Part shown: in pieces, positions 25,595-36,314 of the stretch
Numbering within the stretch: position 1 is the stretch's first letter
Layout: every line of letters starts with the position of its first letter
Source of the DNA: Pseudomonas oryzihabitans
Lineage (GTDB): Bacteria > Pseudomonadota > Gammaproteobacteria > Pseudomonadales > Pseudomonadaceae
Reading direction: 5' to 3'
Assembly (NCBI RefSeq): GCF_001518815.1
Contig: NZ_CP013987.1
Coordinates: forward strand, 62,001 to 126,000
Length of the DNA stretch: 64,000 bases
Made by a program: the position numbers and the translations under genes
Notes under the pieces: model-generated
Told to the model about the DNA's origin: nothing
Databases searched by the model: none
The model's input: only the letters and a program-made list of their open reading frames with translations

Positions 25595-28500
25595 ATGGAC
25601 AAGCTGCACCGGATCAAGGGGGCCTGGCCCTACCTGATCGCCGTCTTTCTCAACGCCTTCGTCGATCTTGGCCACAAGATCGTCATCCAGAACACCGTGT
25701 TCAAGGTCTATGACGGTTCCACCCAGGTGGTGCTGACCGCCCTGGTCAACGGCATGATGCTGTTGCCCTTCATCCTGCTGTTCAGTCCCTCCGGCCATGT
25801 GGCCGATCGCTTCGCCAAGGTCCGGGTATTGCGCCTCGGCGGTTGGGCGGCGGTGGCCATTACCCTCGGCATCACCCTGGCGTATTACGCCGGGCTGTTC
25901 GAACTGGCCTTCGCCATGACGCTCTTGCTGGCCATCCAGGCGACCTTCTATTCGCCGGCCAAGTACGGCTATATCAAGGCGCTGTTCGGCAAGCAGCGGC
26001 TGGCCGAGGGCAACGGCCTGGTGCAGGCCAACTCCATCATCGCCATCCTGGCCGGCACCGTGGTCTTCACCGCTTTCTTCCAGCTGCACCTGGGCGAAGA
26101 CCACGCCACGCCCCACGCCATCCTGCAGGACATCGCCCCGCTGGGCTGGCTGCTGGTGCTCTGCAGCCTGGCCGAGGTGGCGCTGCTCTATCGTCTGCCG
26201 ATCCTGGAAGAACCCAAGGCGCGGCAGCCGTTCGACTGGCACGCCTATGTGCGGCTACGCAGTGCCCGACGCAATCTGGCGGTGATCGGCGAGAATCCGG
26301 TGATCCGCCTGTCGATCATCGGCCTGGCGGTGTTCTGGTCGGTGGGCCAGGTGCTGCTGGCGAGCTTTCCGGCCTATGCCAAGGATCACCTGGGCATCGA
26401 CAACGTGCTGCTGTTGCAGGGCATCCTGGCCTGCGCCGGGATCGGCATCGCCATCGGCTCGTCCCTGGCCAGCCGGGCCTCGCGCGGGCGCATCGAGACC
26501 GGGCTGATCCCGGTGGGCGCCCTGGGCATCGCCCTTGGCCTGTGGTGGCTGCCGGCACCCAGTTCGGCCCTGGTGCATGCGCTCAATTTCGTCTTCATCG
26601 GCCTGATGGGCGGCCTGTTCATCGTTCCGCTCAATGCCCTGATCCAGTTCCATGCCCGCGAAGACCAGCTCGGTACCGTGCTGGCCGCCAACAACTGGGT
26701 GCAGAACGTGGCCATGCTGAGCTTTCTGGTACTCACCGCGGTGATTGCCCTGCTCGGCCTGGACAGTCGCTGGCTGCTCCTGCTGATCGCGGCCGTGGCC
26801 ATGATCGGCGGGGCCTACACGGTGTGGAAGCTGCCCCAGAGTCTGGTGCGCTTCCTGCTCGGCCTGATGGTCACCCGTCACTACCGCATCCAGGTCCAGG
26901 GGCTGCAGAACCTGCCGGCGCAGGGCGGGGTGCTGCTGTTGGGCAACCACATCAGCTGGGTCGACTGGGCCATGGTGCAGATCGCCAGTCCGCGGCCGGT
27001 GCGCTTCGTGATGCTCAGGTCGATCTATGAGCGCTGGTACCTGAAGCCCTTCCTCAAGGCGATGGGGTGCCTGCCCATCGCCCAGGGCAGCGGCGCCGGC
27101 GCGGCGCTGGAACAGGTGGCTGGCCTGCTGAGTGCGGGGGAGGTGGTCTGCCTGTTCCCCGAAGGCGCCATCAGCCGTACCGGCCAGCTCGGCGAATTCC
27201 GCCGTGGCTACGAAAAGGCCTGCGAGCGGGTCGGCCCGGAGGTGCAGATCGTGCCCTTCTACCTGCGCGGCCTCTGGGGCAGCCAGTTCTCGCGTTCTTC
27301 GAGCAAGCTCAAGGAGCTGCGCGACAGTCCGCTGCACCGCGAGGTGGTGGTGGCCTTCGGCAAGGCGCTGTCCAAGGACACCCCGGCCGATGTGCTCAAG
27401 CGCCGCATCTTCGAATTGTCGATCCGCTCCTGGGAGCGCTATATGCAGGGCCTGCCGTCGCTGGCCGACGCCTGGGTGGCCAGTGTCAAGCGGCGACCCA
27501 ACGGCCTGGCCCTGGTGGACGACCTGGGGGCGCCACTCAAGGCCGCCCAGGCGCTCACCGGCGCCGCCTGCCTGGCGCGGCGGATGCGTAAGCAGCCCGA
27601 GGCCAATCTTGGCCTGCTGCTGCCGACCAGCAGCGGCGGCATGCTGGCCAACATGGCGGTGCTGCTGGCCGGCAAGACGCTGGTCAACCTCAATTACACC
27701 GCCACGCCCGAGGCGCTGCGCTCCGGGCTGGATCAGGCCGGTATCCGTACCGTCTACACCTCCAGGCGGTTTCTCGAACGCCTGAAGAAGCGCGGCCTGC
27801 CGGTGGATGAGTTGCTCAGCGGACGCGAGGTGGTGGATCTGGAGGAGCTTCGCGCCGGTATCGGCAAGGCCGAGTTGCTGGCGAACTGGCTGGCGGTGCG
27901 GCTGCTGCCCACCGCCATGCTGCAGGTGCTGGTGAGCCGCGCCCACGACCCCGAGGCCACCGCCGCCATCCTTTTTTCCAGTGGCAGCGAGGGCACGCCC
28001 AAGGGGGTGATGCTCAGCCATAGAAACATCATGGCCAACCTCAAGCAGACCTCGGACGTGCTCAACACCCAGGACGACGACGTCTTCATGGCGTCGCTGC
28101 CGCTGTTCCACGCTTTCGGTCTCACCGTGACCCAATTCCTGCCGCTGATCGAAGGGCTGCCGGTGGCCTGCCAGGCCGATCCGACCGATGTGGCCGGCAT
28201 CGCCAAGGCGGTGGCGACCCACCGCGCCACGGTGCTTTGCGGCACCTCCACCTTCCTACGACTGTTCGTGCGCAACGCCAAGGTGCATCCGCTGATGCTG
28301 GAGAGCCTGCGCATCGTGGTGGCCGGTGCCGAGCGGCTGGATCCGGCGGTACGCGAGGCCTTCAAGCTCAAGTTCAATCAGGACATCTACGAGGGGTACG
28401 GCGCTACCGAGACCGCCCCGGTGGCCTCGGTCAACCTGCCCGACGCCCTGGACGTCAGCTATCTGCAGGTGCAGCGCGGCGGCAAGCTCGGCACCGTGGG

Positions 28501-29101
28501 CATGCCCCTGCCGGGAACCGGACTCAAGATCGTCGATCCCCAGACCTTCGCCGAATTGCCCACTGGCGAGGCCGGCATGGTGCTGATCGGCGGGCCGCAG
28601 CTGATGCAGGGCTATCTGAACGATCCCGAACGCACCGCCAGGGCCATCCGTGAAATCGACGGCGAGCGCTGGTACGTGACGGGCGACCAGGGCCGGCTGG
28701 ACGAAGATGGCTTTCTCACCATCGTCGATCGCTATTCGCGCTTCGCCAAGATCGGCGGCGAAATGGTCAGCCTGGGCGCCGTGGAGCAGGCCCTGGCCAA
28801 GGCGGTGGCCGATCCGGAGATCGAGCTGCTGGCGGTCAATCTGCCCGATGCCAGGAAGGGTGAGCGCATCGTGGTGCTGCACACCGGTGAGCTGGACGGC
28901 GCCACGGTAGAGAAGACCCTGCTGGCCCAGGGGGTGGGTGGACTGCTGTTGCCCTCGGTCTGGCTGGCAGTGGACAGCCTGCCGAAACTGGGCACCGGCA
29001 AGGCCGATGTGGCCGGCGCGAAACGCCTGGCGCAGACACTGTTGAGCGATGTGGGACAGGAGCAGGAGGTAAATCGTCCGCCAGGCGCCAGCGAACCCTA
29101 A
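25595..29101 (+). CDS. aas: LplT-Aas fusion: lysophospholipid flippase, acyltransferase and acyl-ACP synthetase
   Basis: A 1168-residue three-part protein. Residues 1-410 are an MFS transporter of the LplT type (about 12 membrane helices). Residues about 425-620 are a PlsC-like acyltransferase with the HX4D motif in GNHISWVDW near 449-457. Residues about 640-1150 are an AMP-binding synthetase with the P-loop [10 protein letters not shown] near 793-802 and GYGATE. In E. coli LplT and Aas are separate, adjacent proteins that import and re-acylate lysophosphatidylethanolamine. Here both sit on one chain. The ATG at 25595 gives [15 protein letters not shown]; the frame open upstream is not conserved-looking. 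Ribosome site weak (AAGAG). Confidence 0.92.
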   Translation: MDKLHRIKGAWPYLIAVFLNAFVDLGHKIVIQNTVFKVYDGSTQVVLTALVNGMMLLPFILLFSPSGHVADRFAKVRVLRLGGWAAVAITLGITLAYYAGLFELAFAMTLLLAIQATFYSPAKYGYIKALFGKQRLAEGNGLVQANSIIAILAGTVVFTAFFQLHLGEDHATPHAILQDIAPLGWLLVLCSLAEVALLYRLPILEEPKARQPFDWHAYVRLRSARRNLAVIGENPVIRLSIIGLAVFWSVGQVLLASFPAYAKDHLGIDNVLLLQGILACAGIGIAIGSSLASRASRGRIETGLIPVGALGIALGLWWLPAPSSALVHALNFVFIGLMGGLFIVPLNALIQFHAREDQLGTVLAANNWVQNVAMLSFLVLTAVIALLGLDSRWLLLLIAAVAMIGGAYTVWKLPQSLVRFLLGLMVTRHYRIQVQGLQNLPAQGGVLLLGNHISWVDWAMVQIASPRPVRFVMLRSIYERWYLKPFLKAMGCLPIAQGSGAGAALEQVAGLLSAGEVVCLFPEGAISRTGQLGEFRRGYEKACERVGPEVQIVPFYLRGLWGSQFSRSSSKLKELRDSPLHREVVVAFGKALSKDTPADVLKRRIFELSIRSWERYMQGLPSLADAWVASVKRRPNGLALVDDLGAPLKAAQALTGAACLARRMRKQPEANLGLLLPTSSGGMLANMAVLLAGKTLVNLNYTATPEALRSGLDQAGIRTVYTSRRFLERLKKRGLPVDELLSGREVVDLEELRAGIGKAELLANWLAVRLLPTAMLQVLVSRAHDPEATAAILFSSGSEGTPKGVMLSHRNIMANLKQTSDVLNTQDDDVFMASLPLFHAFGLTVTQFLPLIEGLPVACQADPTDVAGIAKAVATHRATVLCGTSTFLRLFVRNAKVHPLMLESLRIVVAGAERLDPAVREAFKLKFNQDIYEGYGATETAPVASVNLPDALDVSYLQVQRGGKLGTVGMPLPGTGLKIVDPQTFAELPTGEAGMVLIGGPQLMQGYLNDPERTARAIREIDGERWYVTGDQGRLDEDGFLTIVDRYSRFAKIGGEMVSLGAVEQALAKAVADPEIELLAVNLPDARKGERIVVLHTGELDGATVEKTLLAQGVGGLLLPSVWLAVDSLPKLGTGKADVAGAKRLAQTLLSDVGQEQEVNRPPGASEP

Positions 29102-29158
29102 AGCCTGGCGCCGTTCGGCCGATCATGAGGGGGCTAATCATCTTTTGAGGTGTCTCCG

Positions 29159-30790
29159 GTGAAGCTACGCTCCCTCAACATCGCCCCGCGCGCCCTGGTC
29201 GCCTTTGGCTTCTTCGCCTTGCTGGTGATCGGCCTCGGCCTGTTTTCCCTCGGTCAGAATCGTGTCATCAAGGAGGGCGAGGAGCAGATCGTCGGCAACG
29301 TGATTCCCAGCGTCCAGACCATCGGCGAGATTCGCGCCGATCTACTGAGTCTGCGCATGCACAACCAGGCGTTGATGCTGGCCAGCTCCCAGGCCGAGAC
29401 CCAGGCCGTGCACCAGAATATCGAGACGGCCAAGGCCGCCCTGGAAAAGCATGTGCGCCAATTCGAAGGCCTGCTGCTCACCGACCGGGGACGTGAGGTC
29501 TATAGCCGCATGACCAGCCAGCTGGCCACCTACCTGAACAACCAGGCCCGCTACCTGAAGGCACTGGACGACCAGAATGACACCGAGCTGCTCAAGCTCA
29601 GTGGCCAGGACGGCGAGATGGCCCACAGCGGCAACGCCCTGAGCGCCACCGTCAACGAGCTCGCCGGTCTGGTCGATGGCAAGGTCACGCGCCTGGCTGC
29701 CGCCTCCATGGCCACCTATCGCACCACCATCGCCATTACTGTGGCCGTGATGCTGGCAGCCCTGGCTGGCACCCTGCTGCTGGCCTGGCGTTTCACCCGC
29801 AGCCTCACCGGGCCGCTGGAAAAAGCCCTGGCGGTGGCTGAGCGGATCGCTGCCAACGACCTCAGCCGGTCGGTGGAGCAGGACGGGCGCGACGAACCCG
29901 GACGGCTGCTCGCCGCCATGGCGCGGATGCAGGACAACCTGCGCGGGACCCTGGAGCGGCTGACCCTGTCGTCCAACACCCTGGCATCCACTTCCGAGGA
30001 GATGTCGGCAGTCACCGAGACCGGCCTGCGCGGCATTCAGCGGCAGAACGATGAACTGGCCCAGGCCGCCACCGCGGTCAACCAGATGACCACCGCCGTA
30101 GAGGAGGTGGCGCGCAATGCCTCTGCCGCCAGCGCCGCTGCGCAGGATAGCCGCAGCTCCGCCGATCTGGGGCAGCGCCGGGTCGAGGAGACCCTGACCA
30201 CCATCCACGCCCTACACACGGCCGTGGCCTCCAGCAGCGGCGAGATCGATGGCCTGGCCGCTCAGGTGCAGCGCATCAGCGGGGTGCTCGACGTCATCCG
30301 CGGCATCGCCGAGCAGACCAATCTGCTGGCGCTCAACGCCGCCATCGAAGCCGCCCGCGCGGGCGAGGCAGGCCGTGGCTTTGCCGTGGTGGCCGACGAG
30401 GTGCGGGCCCTGGCGGCCCGTACCCAGCAGTCCACCGGCGAGATCGAAGACATGATCGGCGCCATCCAGGGCGGCGCGGGCAAGGCGGTGGACGCCATGG
30501 CCACCAGCAATCAGCAGGCCGCTGCCTGCCTGGAGGTGGCTGCCGCCGCTGGCGAGGCCCTGGCCGAGATCGGCCGTCACATCGTGCAGATCACCGAACG
30601 CAACCTGAGCATCTCCGCCGCCACCGAAGAGCAGGCCCAGGTAGCCCGCGAGGTGGATCGCAACCTCACCAGCATTCGCGACCTGTCCACCCAGAACGCC
30701 GCAGGGGCCAGCCAGACCGCTACCGCCAGCACCGACCTGGCCCGCCTGGCCGGTGAGCTGAATGGCGCGGTGCGGCAATTCCGTCTCTGA
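29159..30790 (+). CDS. Methyl-accepting chemotaxis protein
   Basis: A 543-residue chemoreceptor: membrane helix near 14-34, 4HB periplasmic sensor to about 185, second helix near 188-210, HAMP, and a signalling domain with [18 protein letters not shown]. It starts [19 protein letters not shown], a common opening in Pseudomonas receptors. The GTG at 29159 is preferred because GAGG lies eight bases upstream; GTG at 29150 touches that site. It is not part of the tandem pair at 9.7-13.1 kb; its signalling domain differs more. Ligand unknown. Confidence 0.93.
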   Translation: MKLRSLNIAPRALVAFGFFALLVIGLGLFSLGQNRVIKEGEEQIVGNVIPSVQTIGEIRADLLSLRMHNQALMLASSQAETQAVHQNIETAKAALEKHVRQFEGLLLTDRGREVYSRMTSQLATYLNNQARYLKALDDQNDTELLKLSGQDGEMAHSGNALSATVNELAGLVDGKVTRLAAASMATYRTTIAITVAVMLAALAGTLLLAWRFTRSLTGPLEKALAVAERIAANDLSRSVEQDGRDEPGRLLAAMARMQDNLRGTLERLTLSSNTLASTSEEMSAVTETGLRGIQRQNDELAQAATAVNQMTTAVEEVARNASAASAAAQDSRSSADLGQRRVEETLTTIHALHTAVASSSGEIDGLAAQVQRISGVLDVIRGIAEQTNLLALNAAIEAARAGEAGRGFAVVADEVRALAARTQQSTGEIEDMIGAIQGGAGKAVDAMATSNQQAAACLEVAAAAGEALAEIGRHIVQITERNLSISAATEEQAQVAREVDRNLTSIRDLSTQNAAGASQTATASTDLARLAGELNGAVRQFRL

Positions 30791-30849
30791 CCGCCAGGCG
30801 TGCGTCGGCCATACTTGAGGGCACTCCTGGCTGAACAGAGGTACCCGCG

Positions 30850-31845
30850 ATGCGCCTGACCGTCTTTAGTGCCCAGCCCTACGACCGCGACTCCCTGGAG
30901 GCGGTCGCCCGGGAGCGCCTGGCAGGGCGGGACGTGACCCTGGTCCACCAGCCGGTTGCCCTGTCGCTGTCCACCGCGATCCTGGCCGAAGGCAGCCAGG
31001 CGGTGTGCGTCTTCGTCAACGACTGCCTCGACGCCGCCGTGCTGGAAGCCCTCCAGGGCCTGGGCGTACGGGCCGTGCTGCTGCGCTGCGCCGGCTACAA
31101 CAACCTGGACCTGGCTGCGGCGCGACGCCTCGGTCTGTTCGTGGCCCGGGTGCCGGCCTATTCGCCCGAAGCCGTGGCCGAACACGCCCTGGCGCTGCTG
31201 ATGACCCTCAACCGCAAGACCCACCGTGCCTACAACCGGGTACGAGAGGGCAATTTCGCGCTGGACGGCCTGCTTGGCAGCACCCTGAATGGCAAGACCG
31301 TAGGGCTGGTCGGCCTCGGCCAGATCGGCCTGGCCACGGCGCGTATCTTCCATGGCCTGGGCTGCCGGGTACTGGGCCATGATCCGCAGCCGCCGGCCGC
31401 CTTCGCTGCCTATGGCGATGCGGTAGCGCTGGAGCCCCTGCTGGACGAGGCGGATGTCATCAGCCTGCATTGCCCGTTGCTGGAGAGTACCCGCTACCTG
31501 ATCGACGCCGTGGCCTTGGCGCGGATGAAGCCCGGGGCGGTGCTGATCAATACCTCGCGGGGCGCCCTGATCGACACCGAGGCGGTGATCCAGGCACTCA
31601 AGCGCCGGCAGCTGGGCGGGCTGGCCATTGACGTCTACGAGCAGGAGAGCGAGCTGTTCTTCCAGGATCGCTCCCATGACTACATCGACGATGATCTCTT
31701 CGTGCGCCTGATGACCTTTCCCAATGTACTGATCACCGGTCACCAAGGCTTCTTCACCGCCGAGGCCCTGCGCGAGATCGCCCTGGTCACTCTCGGCAAC
31801 CTGGCAGACTTCCTCGACGGTCACGCCTGCCCCAATGCGCTCTAG
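30850..31845 (+). CDS. ldhA: D-lactate dehydrogenase (fermentative, D-2-hydroxyacid family)
   Basis: A 331-residue D-2-hydroxyacid dehydrogenase. The NAD-binding glycine motif GLVGLGQIG is near 149-157, the catalytic Arg is in NTSRGALID, and the Glu/His pair is in DVYEQE and GHQGFFT. The opening RLTVFSAQPYDR and the YEQESELFFQDRSHDYIDD stretch are typical of LdhA, which reduces pyruvate to D-lactate with NADH. It ends by a four-base convergent overlap with the MFS gene. Confidence 0.93.
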   Translation: MRLTVFSAQPYDRDSLEAVARERLAGRDVTLVHQPVALSLSTAILAEGSQAVCVFVNDCLDAAVLEALQGLGVRAVLLRCAGYNNLDLAAARRLGLFVARVPAYSPEAVAEHALALLMTLNRKTHRAYNRVREGNFALDGLLGSTLNGKTVGLVGLGQIGLATARIFHGLGCRVLGHDPQPPAAFAAYGDAVALEPLLDEADVISLHCPLLESTRYLIDAVALARMKPGAVLINTSRGALIDTEAVIQALKRRQLGGLAIDVYEQESELFFQDRSHDYIDDDLFVRLMTFPNVLITGHQGFFTAEALREIALVTLGNLADFLDGHACPNAL

Positions 31846-33266
31846 CGGGCGATGTCCTCCAGTGCCCGGTTGCGGGTGCGCGGGCCGAACAGGCCAATGG
31901 TCAGCACCACGATCAGCATGCTGGCGACGATGAAGGCCAGCACGCCCGGCGTGCCCAGGCGCTCCAGCAGGGCGCCGATCAGCAGGCTGCTGAACACTGT
32001 GGACAACCGGCTGAAGGAATAGCAGAAGCCCACCGCCCGGGCGCGGATGGCGGTGGGAAACAGCTCGGCCTGGTAGGAGTGGAAGGCGAAGGTCAGCCAG
32101 GCGTTGCAGAAGGTGATGCCCACGCCGCAGAGGATCAGCCCCAGGGCGCCCTGCTGCAGGGCGAACAGGCCACCGAACACCACGGTGCCCAGGGCGGAAC
32201 CGACGATCTGCCACTTGTTCTCGAAGCGATTGGCGATGCGCACGAACAGCAGCGGGCCCAGCGGATAGGCGAGGGTGATGACGAAGGCGTAGCCCAGGCT
32301 GTGGGTCAGGCTCACGCCCTGGCCGGAGAGCAGCGTCGGCAGCCAGTTGCCGAAGCCGAAGAAGCCAATGGCCTGGAACAGGTTGAAGACGATCAGCATC
32401 ACCACCCGCCGCCGATAGGGTGGCTGCCAGAGGGCGGCGAAGCGGGCGCTTACCGCTCGTTCTTCCACTACCTCTGCAGGTGGCGGCAGCGGCTGGCCGC
32501 TATCGGCCTGGCAGGCGGCTTCCAGGCGCTCCACGCCGTGCTCGGCTTCATCCAGCCGCCCCTGTTGCGCCAGCCAGCGTGGCGATTCGGGCAGACGCTG
32601 GCGCAGCCACCAGATGAACAGGGCGAAGAGGGCGCTGGACAGCACCACCCAGCGCCAGCCGGAGATGCCCAGTGGCGCCTGGGGCACCAGCCACCAGGAC
32701 AGCAGCGCCACGGCCGGCACTGACAGGAACTGGATGGCGAAGGCGAACGCGAAGGCCGAGGTACGCATGGCCTTGGGTACCAGCTCCGACAGATAGGCGT
32801 CGATGGTGACCAGCTCCAGGCCCAGGCCGATGCCGACCACGAAGCGCAAGGCGATCAGTCCCAGGGCGGTGGTCTGCAGACCCATGGCGAGGGTCGCCAG
32901 GGTGTAGCCGACCAGTGCCCAGGTAAAGATCGCCCGGCGCCCATAGCGGTCGGCGATAGGGCTGAGCAGGCTGGCACCGACGAACAGGCCGAGAAAGGTA
33001 GCCGCGGCGAAGGCCGCCTGATCGGAGATGCCGAATACCCCGGCGGCCCCGGTGTGAAAGACGCCGTCACGCAGCAGACCCGGGCTGATGTAGGCGGTCT
33101 GGAACAGATCGTAGAGTTCGAAGAAGCCGCCGATGGACAGGAGCGCGACCAGCCGCCAGAGCGTGCGGGTGGCCGGCAGGCGATCGAGGCGCGCCGACAG
33201 GGTGGCAGCTCGGGAAGCGCCGGGCAGGGCGGCGGTGCTGGTGAAAACTGGTTGAGCAGAAGGCAT
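31842..33266 (-). CDS. MFS transporter, sugar/organic-solute porter type
   Basis: A 474-residue protein with about 12 membrane helices and a central loop around residues 215-260. MFS signatures are DRYGRR after helix 2 and GLGLELVTIDAYLSELVP in helix 4, and RLPESPRWLAQQGR before the central loop, the pattern of the sugar-porter-like MFS groups. It starts the minus-strand side of the sugar/polyol island, downstream of the SorC-type regulator, so it may import the same substrate as the ABC system or a related one. Substrate not determinable. Confidence 0.85.
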   Translation of the reverse strand: MPSAQPVFTSTAALPGASRAATLSARLDRLPATRTLWRLVALLSIGGFFELYDLFQTAYISPGLLRDGVFHTGAAGVFGISDQAAFAAATFLGLFVGASLLSPIADRYGRRAIFTWALVGYTLATLAMGLQTTALGLIALRFVVGIGLGLELVTIDAYLSELVPKAMRTSAFAFAFAIQFLSVPAVALLSWWLVPQAPLGISGWRWVVLSSALFALFIWWLRQRLPESPRWLAQQGRLDEAEHGVERLEAACQADSGQPLPPPAEVVEERAVSARFAALWQPPYRRRVVMLIVFNLFQAIGFFGFGNWLPTLLSGQGVSLTHSLGYAFVITLAYPLGPLLFVRIANRFENKWQIVGSALGTVVFGGLFALQQGALGLILCGVGITFCNAWLTFAFHSYQAELFPTAIRARAVGFCYSFSRLSTVFSSLLIGALLERLGTPGVLAFIVASMLIVVLTIGLFGPRTRNRALEDIAR

Positions 33267-33323
33267 GGGACGCTATCCAGAGAACAGTCGTCCTACAGCT
33301 TACGGAGCAACCCCGCTGAATGT

Positions 33324-33359
33324 TGCCAAATATTTCCTTTTTACAAGGGGTCTTTGGCA
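33324..33359. other. Inverted repeat between MFS gene and SorC regulator
   Basis: TGCCAAA (33324-33330) and TTTGGCA (33353-33359) frame CCTT/AAGG, a nested dyad. It lies after the regulator gene and 58 bases upstream of the MFS start, so it could be a weak terminator of the regulator or an operator for the transporter. Confidence 0.35.
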
Positions 33360-33404
33360 GGATCTAGCGCCTGAATGCCTGATTCTGGCAGTAACGTGTG
33401 CGGA

Positions 33405-34355
33405 TCAAGGTACCAGCGCCAGTGCGGTGCGCAAGTCGACCACCAATACATCCAGATAGCCGCCCTGCAGGGCGCCGCGGATGGCGTTGACCTTGCGCAG
33501 GCCGCCGGCGAGGCCGACGACGCGGTCGATCTCCAGCAACTGCGGCAGGCTCACCGAGACCACGGTTTCTTCGCTGTCGTCCAGCACCGGGCGGCCCTGG
33601 GCGTCAAAATACCTCAGGCAGATGTCGCCCACGGCGCCCCGCGCGGCGAGCACCTCCAGCATGGCTTCGCCATGGTAGTTGCCGCTGTTGCGTAGCAGCT
33701 GCGAGGGCTCCAGCTCGCCGATGCCGACCAGGGCCACGGTAAGTCGGGCGAAGCGCTCGGTGACCTCGCGAACCTCGTCCAGCTGCAGGATGCGCTGACG
33801 ACTTTCCGGTGAGTGCTCGATGCTCTGCGACGGCAGTAGATAGGCAGGACAGCCCAGCAGATTGGCCAGCTGCTGGGTCAGCAGGGTGGCCTCGAAGGCG
33901 CCCTTGTTGCCGACACCGCCCAGCAGCTGCACCACTTCGGTCGCGCCCTGGCGACTGCTGCCACGGTGCATGTGGCCCACCATGGCGCGGATCGTGGAGC
34001 TCCAGGAGGAGATACCGATATGGTCGCGCTCGGTGACGCTGGTTTCCAGGTAGTGGGCGGCGGCCGAGCCGATGGCCTGCTTGATGGCTTCTTCGTCGTC
34101 GCCAGTGGGCTCAACCACGATAGCCTGGCGAATACCGTAGCGCTGCTGCAGCTGACGTTCCAGTTCGAGATGGAAGTTGCGCGGCCGCTGTACCGAGATA
34201 CGGACGATGCCCTCCTTGAGCGCTCGACTCAAGGCGCGGCTGACGAAGGATTGCGACAGGTCGAGCTGAGCGGAGATCTGCGACTGCTTGAGCCCTTCTT
34301 CATAGTAGAGCGAGGCGATTTTGGTCAGCAGGCGTTGTTCTTCGAGGTTACTCAT
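33405..34355 (-). CDS. SorC/DeoR-type sugar-binding transcriptional regulator
   Basis: A 316-residue regulator with an N-terminal helix-turn-helix (LTKIASLYYEEGLKQSQISAQLDLSQSFVSRAL) and a C-terminal sugar-phosphate-binding domain (VVQLLGGVGNKG, IGELEPSQLLRNSGNY, VVGLAGGLRKVNAIRGAL). SorC proteins sense phosphorylated sugars or polyols and control catabolic operons. It sits among the transporter, dehydrogenase and kinase genes it most likely controls. The ATG at 34355 gives MSNLEEQRLLTKIA and has a GGGA upstream. Confidence 0.9.
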   Translation of the reverse strand: MSNLEEQRLLTKIASLYYEEGLKQSQISAQLDLSQSFVSRALSRALKEGIVRISVQRPRNFHLELERQLQQRYGIRQAIVVEPTGDDEEAIKQAIGSAAAHYLETSVTERDHIGISSWSSTIRAMVGHMHRGSSRQGATEVVQLLGGVGNKGAFEATLLTQQLANLLGCPAYLLPSQSIEHSPESRQRILQLDEVREVTERFARLTVALVGIGELEPSQLLRNSGNYHGEAMLEVLAARGAVGDICLRYFDAQGRPVLDDSEETVVSVSLPQLLEIDRVVGLAGGLRKVNAIRGALQGGYLDVLVVDLRTALALVP

Positions 34356-34680
34356 CCATATTCCCGGTACCAGCGGATACGCCGCACTCGCGGCTGCCGG
34401 CCCGAACCGAGAGGTCCTCGGGTCGCGACGAACCACCGAAAAGCAGGCACGTACCTGTTAGAAAGGCGCATTTTCCGGCTATTTTTGCTCAGCCTGCCCT
34501 TCAGCGCCAAGGCTTTTGCAGCCCAGGCGCTGGAGAAACGTCGCAGGCCTGCTCATTAGCTTGCGAGCGAGTGTCGAACAGAATGAAAAGACCCAAGGAG
34601 GCAGCGTTTGTGAAGGGTAAGGCGCATCCGAACGGCCTTTAAGAGCTGTTTGACTGGCCGCAGCTCCTATCAACCGGTGC
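34356..34680. other. Intergenic stretch with no supportable gene
   Basis: The 325 bases between the regulator and the first dehydrogenase hold the regulator's promoter. A minus-strand frame at 34479-34673 is open, but it has no ribosome site, and its end (LQRLGCKSLGAEGQAE) is a string I associate with repeated non-coding DNA in Pseudomonas. I see no tRNA or clear riboswitch. Confidence 0.4.
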
Positions 34681-35481
34681 TCAGGACATGATCAGGCCAC
34701 CATCCACATTGATGGCCTGGCCGGTGATATAGGCCGCGTCTGCCGAAGCCAGAAAGGCCACCAGGCCGGCCACGTCGGCCGGGGTACCGGCGCGCTTCAT
34801 GGGGATGTTGCCGACCCATTCGGTCATCAGTTCGCCCTGACCATAGCGCTTTTCCGGGGTGGAGAGGATCTCGCCCCAGACCCGGTCGTTGTAGTCCCAC
34901 ATCTCGCTTTCGATGATGCCTGGGCAGAAGGCATTGACCGTGATGCCATGGCGCGCCAGTTCGTGGGCCAGGCTCTGGGTGATGCCAATGACGCCCATCT
35001 TGCTCGCCGCATAGTGAGGCGTGTAGATGAAGCCCTGGCGACCCTGGCCGGAGCTGGTGTTGATCAGCCGCCCGCCATGGCCAGCGGCGACCATGCGCTT
35101 GGCCGCTTCGCGGCAGCACAGCCAGACGCCGGTGGTGTTGACCTGCAGGACGCGGTCGAAGTCCTCGCGCGGCATGCGGTCGAAGGCATCGATGGTAATG
35201 ATGCCGGCGTTTTGCACCGAGACGTCGATGCGCCCGAAGCGGGCTTCGGCCTGGGCATAGAGGTCGGCCACCGCCGCCTCGTCGGTGATGTCCACCACCA
35301 GCGGCAGGACCTCGGCGCCGGTATCGGCCACCAGCCGTGCAGCGGTCTCATGCACCCGCTCGGCATTGGACACCAGCACCAGATTGGCACCCTCACGACC
35401 GAAGCGTTCGGCGATACCCTCGCCGATGCCCCGGCAACCGCCGGTTATCACTACGGTTTGACTAGCGAAGCGACGTTCCAC
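34681..35481 (-). CDS. Short-chain dehydrogenase, probable polyol dehydrogenase (1)
   Basis: A 266-residue SDR. The Rossmann motif TGGCRGIG is at 13-20, NAG at 91-93, the catalytic Ser in NTSSGQG (about 143-144), Tyr157 and Lys161 in HYAASK, and the end ITGQAINVDGGLIMS is SDR-typical. The GIIESEMWDYNDRVWGEI segment belongs to a subgroup often found in sorbitol- or other polyol-oxidising loci. It likely oxidises a sugar alcohol to a ketose with NAD(P)+. It follows the second dehydrogenase after 54 bases. Exact substrate unknown. Confidence 0.85.
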   Translation of the reverse strand: MERRFASQTVVITGGCRGIGEGIAERFGREGANLVLVSNAERVHETAARLVADTGAEVLPLVVDITDEAAVADLYAQAEARFGRIDVSVQNAGIITIDAFDRMPREDFDRVLQVNTTGVWLCCREAAKRMVAAGHGGRLINTSSGQGRQGFIYTPHYAASKMGVIGITQSLAHELARHGITVNAFCPGIIESEMWDYNDRVWGEILSTPEKRYGQGELMTEWVGNIPMKRAGTPADVAGLVAFLASADAAYITGQAINVDGGLIMS

Positions 35482-35535
35482 GTGAAACCTCCTAGAGCGG
35501 CTGGCGATTCGGCGCGCGTGATCGCCAGCGGGTTG

Positions 35536-36300
35536 TTACCAGCAGACGAAACCGCCATCGACGATCAGGTCGACGCCGGTACAGAAGGACGCGGCAGGGC
35601 TGCACAGGAAGATCGCTGGGCCGACCATTTCTTCCACCTCGGCCATGCGGCCCAGCGGGGTGGTCTGCTCGAAGATCTTGACCTGGTCGGCCACCTCCGG
35701 ACGGGTATTCATGGGGGTGGCGGTGTAGCCGGGGCTGATGCAGTTGACCCGGATGCCGCGCTCGGCCCATTCCATGGCCAGGCTCTTGGTCAGGTGGATG
35801 ACCCCGGCCTTGGAGGTGTTGTAATGGGCCTGCAAGAGGCCACGGTTGACGATGCTGCCGGACATGGAGGCGATGTTGACGATGGCACCCTTGCCGCGCG
35901 GCAACATGACCCGCGCCTGGGCCTGGCAGCTGAGCATCACACCGGTGAGGTTGATGTCGAGCATGCGCTGCCAGCGCTCCAGCTCCAGTTCCTCGGCCGC
36001 TTGGGCGTTGGCGATGCCGGCGCTGTTGACGGCCAGGCTCAGGGGGCCGAATTCGACTTCGGTGCGGGCCACGGCGGCTTCCAGGTCAGTGGCGCTGGTC
36101 ACCGAGCCTTCCAGGGCCAGGGCGCGGCGGCCATGGGCCTGGATGCGCTCGACGGTGCCGGCAAGGTCGCGACTGCCGGGCAGGTCGAAGCAGGCCACGT
36201 TTGCGCCGGCCTCGGCGAGCCCGACGGCGATGGCCTGGCCGATGCCGCTGCCGGCACCGGTGACGAAGGCGGTCTGGCCGCCGAGATCGAAGAGACGCAT
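35536..36300 (-). CDS. Short-chain dehydrogenase, probable polyol dehydrogenase (2)
   Basis: A 254-residue SDR with TGAGSGIG at 14-21, Asp39 at the end of the second strand (NAD rather than NADP preference), NSAG at 92-95, Ser145 region in NIASMSG, and Tyr160/Lys164 in HYNTSK. The segments YTATPMNTRPEV and CTGVDLIVDGGFVCW are shared with pentitol and tetritol dehydrogenases. It sits 14 bases downstream of the ABC ATPase gene, so the import and oxidation genes form one operon. Confidence 0.85.
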   Translation of the reverse strand: MRLFDLGGQTAFVTGAGSGIGQAIAVGLAEAGANVACFDLPGSRDLAGTVERIQAHGRRALALEGSVTSATDLEAAVARTEVEFGPLSLAVNSAGIANAQAAEELELERWQRMLDINLTGVMLSCQAQARVMLPRGKGAIVNIASMSGSIVNRGLLQAHYNTSKAGVIHLTKSLAMEWAERGIRVNCISPGYTATPMNTRPEVADQVKIFEQTTPLGRMAEVEEMVGPAIFLCSPAASFCTGVDLIVDGGFVCW

Positions 36301-36314
36301 TGGAGAACTCCTAG

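Noticed and set aside
25328-26242. A 374-residue frame that includes the cold-shock protein at its end
   Set aside because: Only the last 69 residues are a protein family; the rest runs antisense to the aas gene and its promoter.
34479-34673. A possible 64-residue gene on the minus strand before the first dehydrogenase
   Set aside because: No ribosome site, and its text looks like a repeated non-coding sequence often miscalled in Pseudomonas.
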